Shown piece after piece: positions 8,265 to 15,112 of a stretch of 64,000 bases of DNA. Each line of letters opens with the position of its first letter. The first letter of the stretch is position 1. The DNA is from Hyphomicrobiales bacterium (lineage in GTDB: Bacteria > Pseudomonadota > Alphaproteobacteria > Rhizobiales > Rhizobiaceae), in contig UBTY01000022.1 in assembly GCA_900468535.1 (NCBI GenBank), positions 1 to 64,000 on the forward strand, given 5' to 3'. The notes under the pieces were generated by a model. That model ran no database searches. It had not been told where the DNA came from and saw only the letters and a list, made by a program, of their open reading frames with translations. The translations under genes and the position numbers were made by a program.

Positions 8265-8410
8265 CTATAAAACAAAAAACCCGCCGGGGTGCGCAGTTTC
8301 GGAACCGAGGTTCCGTCCGAGGCGTGGCGGGTGTTGTTGAGAAACGATATGGAGCAATCCCGTTAAGAAAGCAACAATGCAAGGGTAAAAAATGTACCCG
8401 TTTATGTGCG
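8265..8410 (-). ncRNA. Candidate abiF-type small RNA upstream of the Abi_2 gene
   Basis: Reading leftward, the region holds a small hairpin (GGGTA/TACCC, 8383-8399) and then a long composite hairpin: ACCCGCC (8326-8332) pairs with GGCGGGT (8279-8285), enclosing an inner stem CGGAAC/GTTCCG (8300-8315), and is followed by TTTTTTGTTTT. That 3' part is an intrinsic terminator placed about 30 bp before the Abi_2 start, so a short RNA should accumulate and only part of the transcription reach abi. A conserved RNA motif named abiF has been described beside genes of this family. The 5' end is not determined. Confidence 0.6.
8266..8332 (-). terminator. Intrinsic terminator between the small RNA and the Abi_2 gene
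   Basis: 7-bp GC-rich outer stem (8279-8285 with 8326-8332) with an internal hairpin, then a T-rich run of about 11 bases on the minus strand. Confidence 0.7.
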
Positions 8411-8908
8411 TTGCAGACCAAGCCATTGATGCGGAATCAAGATTTCTTCGAAGAGCAATTTGACCTAAATCGAGCATATCCTCAGGATATGGCCAACGAC
8501 AGGTGGTTGCCAATTGTTCGATAGAAGTGTTGCCTTGCTAGACGCCGTCTGCCTGGCGAATCTTCGGGCGGCCGGCGCCATCACCATCGGCAGGACCAAG
8601 CTGCGTGAGGTGACGGCCGGCAATCACGAAAATCACTGGCAAGTACCTGTTTTTAAATGCACTCGTTCTCGGTGAACGAAGGCTGCCTCAACGAGGTCTG
8701 CGGTACGAGTCCCTTCACGGCGCGGGAGAAAGGTATGATCTGCTAGCCGACCATTTCGCTAGCGCTCACATTGAGTGCATCGTTTCCGTCCTTGCTCCGC
8801 AGAGCACGCTGTGGAACCAGCTAGACAAGCGTTAGGGCGCATTGACGTTTCAAGCCGGGAATGAGAACAGAAGCTTACGTCGTTTGCCGGAGTCCGCGCG
8901 TTATTGAG
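8411..8908. other. Gene-poor region with possible amidase scrap
   Basis: About 500 bp before nasT without an intact gene. At 8538-8608 (plus strand) a frame reads LDAVCLANLRAAGAITIGRT KLRE when joined across a short stretch, which resembles the RLRAAGAIIVGKTNL region of amidase-signature enzymes; nothing of the catalytic core follows. No clear promoter motif was assigned. Confidence 0.35.
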
Positions 8909-9511
8909 ATGAGCACCAACACTCTCAACGTTCTAGTCATAGACGAAAACCGCATTCGCGCGTCCATCATTGAGGAAGGACTGCGCGAGGCGGGCTACGA
9001 CAACGTGACAATCATCGATGACATGAATGGCCTGGCGAGGCGTATCATGGAAATCAACCCCGACGTCATCGTCATCGATCTCGAGAACCCGAACCGCGAT
9101 ATGCTGGAAAGCATCTTCCAGATTTCCCGCGCGGTGAAACGCCCAATTGCCATGTTCGTCGACAAGTCGGACGAAGCCTCGATCGAGGCTGCTGTTGAGG
9201 CTGGCGTGTCCGCCTATATCGTTGATGGTCTGAAACAGGAGCGCGTGCGCCCGATCCTCAAGATGGCGATCAGCCGCTTCAATGCATTTTCCCGTTTGAG
9301 TCGCGAACTGGAAGAAACCCGTGGCGAACTGGAAAACCGAAAGGTGATCGACCGCGCGAAGGGATTGCTGATGCGCTCGCGCGGGCTGAGCGAAGACGAA
9401 GCCTATGCGCTTTTGCGGCGAACGGCAATGAACCAGAACAGGAAGATCGTCGAGATCGCCCAAAGCCTGATTACCGCGGCAAGCCTTCTGGATCCGGGAA
9501 CCGACGCATGA
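8909..9511 (+). CDS. nasT: NasT, ANTAR-domain nitrate response antiterminator
   Basis: 200-residue receiver plus ANTAR protein. The receiver has DVIVIDLEN around its central Asp; the C-terminal ANTAR domain shows VIDRAKGLLMRSRGLSEDEA and AYALLRRTAMNQNRKIVEIA. NasT binds paired hexaloop hairpins in nitrate-gene leader RNAs and prevents termination; NasS holds it inactive without nitrate or nitrite. The start ATG at 8909 (MSTNTLNVLVIDEN) is where family proteins begin; an in-frame ATG at 8861 is less likely. Its stop overlaps the nasS start (ATGA). Two matching leader RNAs occur at 10.9 and 28.4 kb. Confidence 0.95.
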   Translation: MSTNTLNVLVIDENRIRASIIEEGLREAGYDNVTIIDDMNGLARRIMEINPDVIVIDLENPNRDMLESIFQISRAVKRPIAMFVDKSDEASIEAAVEAGVSAYIVDGLKQERVRPILKMAISRFNAFSRLSRELEETRGELENRKVIDRAKGLLMRSRGLSEDEAYALLRRTAMNQNRKIVEIAQSLITAASLLDPGTDA

Positions 9512-10722
9512 CGAGGACACATCAGATTACTGCCGGCTTTCTTCCGCTGCTCGACAGCGCGCTTCTGGTCGCAGCCAGGGAAAAGGGCTTTGCGGCGGAA
9601 CTGGACATCGAACTGACGCTCGTGCGTGAACGCTCCTGGGCGACAATCCGCGACCGGCTTGCTGTTAGTCATTTCGATGTTGCGCATATGCTCGGTCCAA
9701 TGCCGATCGCCTGCAATCTTGGACTGACGGCGCCGGCATCGCGCATGATCGTGCCGATGGCGCTTGGACTTGGCGGCAATGCCGTCACCGTCTCTGCGGG
9801 CCTCTGGAGCGAGATGGCCGCATACGGCGCCGCGCCCGACCTCGATGCCCGATCCAGTGGCCGCGCTCTCCGGCACGTCATTGATAACAGGAGAGGCGAC
9901 CGATTGCGCTTCGGCGTCGTCCATCCCTATTCGAGTCATAACTACGAACTGCGGTATTGGCTGTCCGCAAGCGGCATCGATCCCGACCAAGACGTGGAGA
10001 TCGGCATCCTGCCGCCGCCCGATATGGCTGACGCGCTGACCGCGGGCCTTATCGACGGCTATTGTGCTGGCGAGCCGTGGAACACGCTCGGCGTGCTCCA
10101 TAACCATGCGCATCTGGCGACGGTGAAGGCTGCAATCTGGAAGTCGAGCCCCGAAAAGGTACTCGGCGTCAACAGCCGCTGGGCTGACGGCCACCCGGAA
10201 GCCTTGGCCGCTCTCCTGCAGGCATTGTATACGGCCTCTGTCTGGTGTGCAGACATCCGCAATCACGCAGAGCTTGCCAATCTTCTGGCAAAACCTGCCT
10301 ACGTCGACAGGCCGCCGGAAACTCTGCTACCTGCATTGACCGGCCTGCTGCGCATCGGCGGGCAAGATACGCTGAGCATCAAGGACTTTTTTGTCCCCCA
10401 CGCCAAGGCCGCGACGTTCCCATGGAAGAGTCATGCTTTGTGGTTCTACACACAGATGGTTCGCTGGGGGCACATCCGGCATACCACAGTGCACCAGCAG
10501 ATCGCTAACGACACCTATCGACCCGATATTTACCGAAGCGCTTTAAAGACGCTTGATGTCGCCATGCCGGGAGCTAGCTCCAAGGTTGAAGGTGCGCTTC
10601 GGGTGGAGACGCCGGTCGGCTCCAGCGGTGTGCTAATGCTTGGGCCGGACGGTTTTTTCGACGGTGGCCTGTTCGATCCTGACAACGTCGACAGCTATAT
10701 CGCCAGCCAAGCACGCGACTAA
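9508..10722 (+). CDS. nasS: NasS, nitrate/nitrite sensor (NrtA/CmpA-like)
   Basis: 404 residues of the NrtA/CmpA periplasmic-binding family, but without a signal peptide, as expected for the cytoplasmic sensor NasS. Typical motifs are ITAGFLPLLDSALLVAAREK at the start, AHMLGPMPIACNLGL, RFGVVHPYSSHNYELRYWL and DGYCAGEPWN. NasS binds NasT and lets it go when nitrate or nitrite is bound. Translationally coupled to nasT by a 4-bp overlap. Transcription likely ends before the narK leader. Confidence 0.94.
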   Translation: MTRTHQITAGFLPLLDSALLVAAREKGFAAELDIELTLVRERSWATIRDRLAVSHFDVAHMLGPMPIACNLGLTAPASRMIVPMALGLGGNAVTVSAGLWSEMAAYGAAPDLDARSSGRALRHVIDNRRGDRLRFGVVHPYSSHNYELRYWLSASGIDPDQDVEIGILPPPDMADALTAGLIDGYCAGEPWNTLGVLHNHAHLATVKAAIWKSSPEKVLGVNSRWADGHPEALAALLQALYTASVWCADIRNHAELANLLAKPAYVDRPPETLLPALTGLLRIGGQDTLSIKDFFVPHAKAATFPWKSHALWFYTQMVRWGHIRHTTVHQQIANDTYRPDIYRSALKTLDVAMPGASSKVEGALRVETPVGSSGVLMLGPDGFFDGGLFDPDNVDSYIASQARD

Positions 10723-10849
10723 GCGGGTGCTTATTTTATGCGCATTGCACAATTTTTAGAGTGAATGCTCCGCATGCGTTGATACCGAAAACACCCGTCC
10801 GGTTTATGTCGTCAGGCTTATTTATTACAAAACAATAGCTTAGTAAAAC

Positions 10850-10865
10850 TGGCACGGCCCTTGCT
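10850..10865 (+). promoter_or_regulatory. Sigma-54 promoter of the narK-nir-nas operon
   Basis: TGGCACG-N4-TTGCT, a full match to the -24/-12 consensus (GG at 10851-10852, GC at 10863-10864). Transcription should begin about 12 bp downstream, ahead of the ANTAR-type leader. This implies NtrC-dependent control by nitrogen limitation on top of NasST control. No convincing NtrC sites were identified by eye. Confidence 0.8.
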
Positions 10866-10897
10866 TTGTAAATAGCAGGCCACGAGGCCACGAATTC

Positions 10898-10992
10898 GGC
10901 GTCCAACGACGGGCGCCTCCAGCAAAGCCGCTAATCAGGTAACCCGCGCACTTTCGTGCGTGCGTGTCCCTGATCAGCGGCTTTTTGTTTTT
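10898..10992 (+). promoter_or_regulatory. ANTAR-responsive leader RNA (NasT target) of narK operon
   Basis: Hairpin P1 at 10898-10917 is GGCGTCC-AACGAC-GGGCGCC: a 7-bp stem with a six-base loop having A at position 1 and G at position 4, the ANTAR recognition signature. Hairpin P2 at 10921-10932 is AGC-AAAGCC-GCT, again A1/G4. The loop and 3' side of P2 are also the 5' arm of the terminator that follows, so P2 formation excludes the terminator. This is the standard ANTAR antitermination layout, and nasT lies just upstream. Confidence 0.85.
10924..10992 (+). terminator. Regulated intrinsic terminator before narK
   Basis: AAAGCCGCTAATCAGG (10924-10939) pairs with CCTGATCAGCGGCTTT (ending at 10984) with a single mismatch; a small GCGCAC/GTGCGT hairpin lies in the loop; TTTTTGTTTTT follows. 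It lies inside the leader 48 bp before the narK start, so it is an attenuator rather than an operon end. Confidence 0.88.
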
Positions 10993-11040
10993 AACCCCCA
11001 GTGATGGATCGGCACGACCTTGTCGGGCCCCGGAGAAGCC

Positions 11041-12303
11041 ATGTCTGTTATCAGGAACACGCAGTCCATGTCCGCCGGCGAACCAGCCAAAGCATTGTGG
11101 ATGTCCACGATTGCCTTCACACTCTGTTTCGCCGTCTGGACGATCTTCGCGATCATCGGCATCCGCATCAAACAGGATCTCGGCCTGAACGAAGCCGAGT
11201 TCGGGTTGCTGGTCGGCACGCCCATTCTGACGGGTTCGCTCGTCCGTATCGTCCTTGGCATCTGGACCGGCCGTTATGGCGGCCGTCTCGTCTACACGCT
11301 CACAATGCTCGCCGCTGCTCTGGCGACCTTCCTCCTTTCCTACGCCCAGACATACACGCAGATGCTGATCGCGGGCCTCGGCGTCGGCCTAGCCGGCGGC
11401 TCCTTCGCGGTCGGCGTCGCCTATGTCTCACCGTTCTTCCCGGCGCAGAAGCAGGGAACGGCGCTCGGTATCTTCGGTGCCGGCAACGTCGGTGCCGCAG
11501 TCACCAAGTTCGCAGCACCCTTCGTGCTGATCGCCTGGGGCTGGCAAGCTGTCGCCCAGATCTGGGCTGTCGGCCTGGCACTGATGGCCATCGTCTTCTG
11601 GTTCACCACGACGGATGACCCGGCATTCCGCCTTCGCCGCGAAGGCAAGATTGCCTCCAAGAGCCTGGCACAGGAATTCGCGCCGCTGAAGAACGTCCAA
11701 GTCTGGCGTTTCTCGCTCTACTACTTCTTCGCCTTTGGCGGCTTCGTTGCCCTGTCTCTGTGGCTGCCCCGCTATCTGGTCGGTGTTTACGGCTTCAATC
11801 TCGCAACTGCAGGCATGGTCGCGGCCGCCTATTCCATCCCGGGCAGCATCTTCCGCGCCTTCGGCGGTGTTGTCTCTGACAAGAAGGGCGCTCGTAGCGT
11901 GATGTACGTGATGTTCGCAGTCGCAGCCGTCGCAACGCTCATCCTGTCGCTGCCGGCAGCCGGCGCGAGCGCAACGGTCGGCATCACGCCTGTCGTCTTC
12001 ATCGTCGTCATCTTCGCCCTCGGCTTCGTCATGAGCCTCGGCAAGGCTGCGGTCTACAAGCACATTCCTGCCTACTATCCCGAGAGCGTCGGCGCCGTCG
12101 GCGGTATCGTCGGCATGATGGGCGGTCTTGGCGGCTTCATCCTGCCGATCGCCTTCGGCTTCCTCAAGGACATGACCGGCTTCTGGTCGAGCTGCTTCAT
12201 GCTGCTCTTTGCGATCGTCGCCATCTCGCTGGTCTGGATGCACCTGTCGGTCAAGCAACTCGAACGTCGCGGCCTCTCCGCACAAGCCGTCGCTGCCACC
12301 TGA
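11041..12303 (+). CDS. narK: NarK/NasA-type nitrate/nitrite transporter (MFS)
   Basis: Major-facilitator nitrate transporter of 420 residues with twelve predicted membrane spans. The nitrate-signature regions are visible (GLAGGSFAVGVAYVSPFFPA then GTALGIFGAGNVGAA, and later GAVGGIVGMMGGLGGFILPI). It imports nitrate for the cytoplasmic reductases encoded downstream. The start at 11041 follows a GGAG box by 5 bp; a longer frame from 11020 has no such site. First gene of the operon narK-nirB-nirD-nasA-cysG, behind a sigma-54 promoter and an ANTAR attenuator. Confidence 0.95.
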   Translation: MSVIRNTQSMSAGEPAKALWMSTIAFTLCFAVWTIFAIIGIRIKQDLGLNEAEFGLLVGTPILTGSLVRIVLGIWTGRYGGRLVYTLTMLAAALATFLLSYAQTYTQMLIAGLGVGLAGGSFAVGVAYVSPFFPAQKQGTALGIFGAGNVGAAVTKFAAPFVLIAWGWQAVAQIWAVGLALMAIVFWFTTTDDPAFRLRREGKIASKSLAQEFAPLKNVQVWRFSLYYFFAFGGFVALSLWLPRYLVGVYGFNLATAGMVAAAYSIPGSIFRAFGGVVSDKKGARSVMYVMFAVAAVATLILSLPAAGASATVGITPVVFIVVIFALGFVMSLGKAAVYKHIPAYYPESVGAVGGIVGMMGGLGGFILPIAFGFLKDMTGFWSSCFMLLFAIVAISLVWMHLSVKQLERRGLSAQAVAAT

Positions 12304-12321
12304 TCCGAGGACTTGAAAACC

Positions 12322-14772
12322 ATGACTGAGAAGCTTGTCATCATCGGCAACGGCATGGCGCCAGGGCGCATGCTCGAGCACCTGTTCGAAAAGGCGCCGG
12401 ACCAATATCAGGTCACGATCTTCAACGCCGAGCCGCGCGTCAACTACGACCGCATCATGCTCTCGCCGGTTCTCTCCGGCGAGAAGGACTACGAGGAAAT
12501 CATCATCCACGGCGATGGATGGTACATCAAGCACGGCATCACCCTCTACAAAGGCCACAAGATCATCAAGATCGACCGTGCCGCGAAAACAGTGACGTCG
12601 GATCACGGCGTCACGGAAAGCTACGACAGGCTTGTCATCGCCACCGGCTCCGTGCCCTTCATTATCCCCGTGCCCGGCAAGGATCTACCCGGCGTCATCA
12701 CCTATCGCGACCTCGACGACGTGCAGGCAATGCTGCTTGCCGCCCAGTCACGCGAAAAGGCGATCGTCATCGGCGGCGGCCTGCTTGGCCTCGAAGCGGC
12801 GGCTGGCCTTGCTGGACGTGGCATGGATGTTACCGTTCTTCACGTCATGCCGACGCTGATGGACCGCCAACTCGATCCTGCCGCAGGCTATCTCCTGCAG
12901 AAGGAACTTGAGAGCCGCGGCATCAAGATCATCACCAAGGCCAATACCAAGGCCATCGTCGGCAACGGCAAGGTCGAGGGCATCGAGCTCGACGACGGCC
13001 GCATCATTCCGGCAACCCTCGTCGTCATGGCGGTCGGCATTCGCCCGAGCGTCGGGCTCGCCAAGGACGCCGGCATTGCCGTCAACCGCGGCATCGTCGT
13101 CGACGACGGCATGCTGACCTCGGACGGCAGCATCATGGCGCTCGGCGAGTGCGCCGAAGTCCACGGCATGGTCTACGGCCTTGTCGCTCCGCTCTACGAG
13201 ATGGCCCGCGTCGCCGCCTCGCATCTATCCGGCGACCGCTCTGCTGCCTTCGTGCATTCGGACACGCCGACCAAGCTCAAAGTGACAGGCATCGAGCTCT
13301 TCTCGCTCGGTGACTTCGCCGATGGCGACGACCGTGAGGAAATCGTGCTGCGCGACGCCTCAGCCGGCGTCTACAAGCGCCTTGTGCTGAAGGACAACAA
13401 GATCATCGGCACCGTGCTCTACGGCGAAACCGCCGATGGCGCCTGGTTCAACGATCTGAAAAAGAAACAGACCGATATCAAGGAGATGCGTGAAACGCTA
13501 ATCTTCGGTCAGGCCTATCAGGGAGGGTCGCCGCTGGACCCTATGGCGGCCGTTGCAGCCTTGCCGGATGACGCGGAGATCTGTGGCTGCAACGGCGTCT
13601 GCAAGGGCAAGATCATCTCGACGATCACAACCAAGGGCCTGACATCGCTGGACGATGTCCGCGCCCACACCAAGGCGTCCGCCTCCTGCGGCTCCTGCAC
13701 CGGCCTCGTCGAGAAGCTGATGACGCTGACGCTCGGCGACAGCTACAATCCGGCCGCTGTTACACCGATGTGTACCTGCACCGAACTCGGCCATGACGAC
13801 ATCAGGCGCCTGATCAAGGCCAAGGGCCTGAAGAGCATCCCTGCGGTCATGCAGGAGCTCGAATGGAAGACGTCGTGCGGTTGCGCCAAGTGTCGCCCGG
13901 CTCTCAACTACTACCTCGTCTGCGACTGGCCGGATGAATACGCCGACGATTACCAGTCGCGCTTCATCAACGAGCGTGTCCACGCCAACATCCAGAAGGA
14001 CGGCACCTATTCCGTCGTTCCGCGCATGTGGGGCGGCGTGACGAACTCCAATGAACTGCGCGCCATTGCTGATGTGGTCGACAAGTTCGAAATCCCGATG
14101 GTGAAAGTGACGGGCGGCCAACGCATCGACCTGCTCGGCATCGAGAAGGAAGACCTGCCGGCAGTCTGGGCCGATCTCGGCAAGGCCGGCTTCGTTTCCG
14201 GACAGGCCTACGCCAAGGGCCTGCGCACCGTGAAGACCTGCGTCGGCTCCGACTGGTGCCGCTTCGGCACGCAGGACTCTACCGGTCTCGGCATCCGCAT
14301 CGAGAAGTTCATGTGGGGCTCCTGGACACCGGCGAAGCTGAAGCTCGCCGTCTCCGGCTGCCCGCGCAATTGCGCCGAAGCGACCTGCAAGGACATCGGC
14401 GTCATCTGCGTCGACTCAGGTTTCGAAATCCACTTCGCCGGCGCCGCCGGCCTCGACATCAAGGGCACGGAGGTTCTCGGCCTCGTCAGAACCGAGGACG
14501 AGGCGCTGGAGCATATCGTGGCGCTGACGCAGATGTACCGCGAGCAGGCCCGCTATCTCGAGCGCATCTACAAGTGGGCGAAGCGCGTCGGCCTCGATGA
14601 AATCCGCCGCCAGATCATGGAAGACGCCGACAAGCGCAAGGCTTACTACGACCGCTTCGTCTTCTCCCAGAAATTCGCCCAGGTCGATCCCTGGTCGGAG
14701 CGCGTCTCCGGCAAGGACAAGCATGAGTTCAAGCCGATGGCGACCGTCGGTTACCCGCAGGCCGCTGAGTAA
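12322..14772 (+). CDS. nirB: NirB, NADH nitrite reductase large subunit
   Basis: 816-residue cytoplasmic siroheme nitrite reductase reducing nitrite to ammonium. The N-terminus is an FAD/NAD(P) reductase (VIIGNGMAPGRMLEHL, IGGGLLGLEAAAGLAGRGMD). The middle is a BFD-type [2Fe-2S] domain (CGCNGVCKG, SCGSCTGLV). The C-terminus has the siroheme/[4Fe-4S] site: TCVGSDWCRFGTQDS and SGCPRNCAEATCKD. Start chosen at the ATG at 12322 (MTEKLVIIGNG). Lies 18 bp after narK; partner nirD follows. Confidence 0.96.
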   Translation: MTEKLVIIGNGMAPGRMLEHLFEKAPDQYQVTIFNAEPRVNYDRIMLSPVLSGEKDYEEIIIHGDGWYIKHGITLYKGHKIIKIDRAAKTVTSDHGVTESYDRLVIATGSVPFIIPVPGKDLPGVITYRDLDDVQAMLLAAQSREKAIVIGGGLLGLEAAAGLAGRGMDVTVLHVMPTLMDRQLDPAAGYLLQKELESRGIKIITKANTKAIVGNGKVEGIELDDGRIIPATLVVMAVGIRPSVGLAKDAGIAVNRGIVVDDGMLTSDGSIMALGECAEVHGMVYGLVAPLYEMARVAASHLSGDRSAAFVHSDTPTKLKVTGIELFSLGDFADGDDREEIVLRDASAGVYKRLVLKDNKIIGTVLYGETADGAWFNDLKKKQTDIKEMRETLIFGQAYQGGSPLDPMAAVAALPDDAEICGCNGVCKGKIISTITTKGLTSLDDVRAHTKASASCGSCTGLVEKLMTLTLGDSYNPAAVTPMCTCTELGHDDIRRLIKAKGLKSIPAVMQELEWKTSCGCAKCRPALNYYLVCDWPDEYADDYQSRFINERVHANIQKDGTYSVVPRMWGGVTNSNELRAIADVVDKFEIPMVKVTGGQRIDLLGIEKEDLPAVWADLGKAGFVSGQAYAKGLRTVKTCVGSDWCRFGTQDSTGLGIRIEKFMWGSWTPAKLKLAVSGCPRNCAEATCKDIGVICVDSGFEIHFAGAAGLDIKGTEVLGLVRTEDEALEHIVALTQMYREQARYLERIYKWAKRVGLDEIRRQIMEDADKRKAYYDRFVFSQKFAQVDPWSERVSGKDKHEFKPMATVGYPQAAE

Positions 14773-14782
14773 GGAGATGGAT

Positions 14783-15112
14783 ATGAACTGGATTTCAATC
14801 GGCGACATATCCGACATTCCGCTCCGCGGCGCTCGCTGCGTGAAGACAACCCAGGGCAAGATCGCCGTCTTCCGCACGGCCGAAAACGAGGTCTTCGCCA
14901 TCGAGGACCACTGCCCGCACAAGGGCGGGCCGCTCTCCCAGGGGATCGTCCATGCCAAGGCCGTCACCTGCCCGCTGCACAACTGGGTGATCTCGCTCGA
15001 AACCGGCAAGGCGCTCGGCGCCGATGAGGGCGAGGTGCGAACCATTGCCGTTCGTAACGAGGACGGCGCCCTCTACATCGCGCTCGAAAGCCTGATGGTG
15101 GCGGCCGAATGA
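14783..15112 (+). CDS. nirD: NirD, nitrite reductase small subunit (Rieske-like)
   Basis: 109-residue NirD with a Rieske-like fold. Unlike many NirD proteins it keeps all cluster ligands: CPHKGGPLS (preceded by EDH) and CPLHNWVISLETG, i.e. CxH...CxxH, so it may carry a [2Fe-2S] cluster. The ATG at 14783 is 6 bp after AAGGAG; the ATG at 14777 directly abuts it and is less likely. Its stop overlaps the nasA start (ATGA). Confidence 0.94.
   Translation: MNWISIGDISDIPLRGARCVKTTQGKIAVFRTAENEVFAIEDHCPHKGGPLSQGIVHAKAVTCPLHNWVISLETGKALGADEGEVRTIAVRNEDGALYIALESLMVAAE

Noticed and set aside
11428..12606. Long leftward frames antisense to narK, nirB and nasA
   Set aside because: They are shadows caused by high GC at third positions of the real genes; acidic or Arg-rich low-complexity translations.
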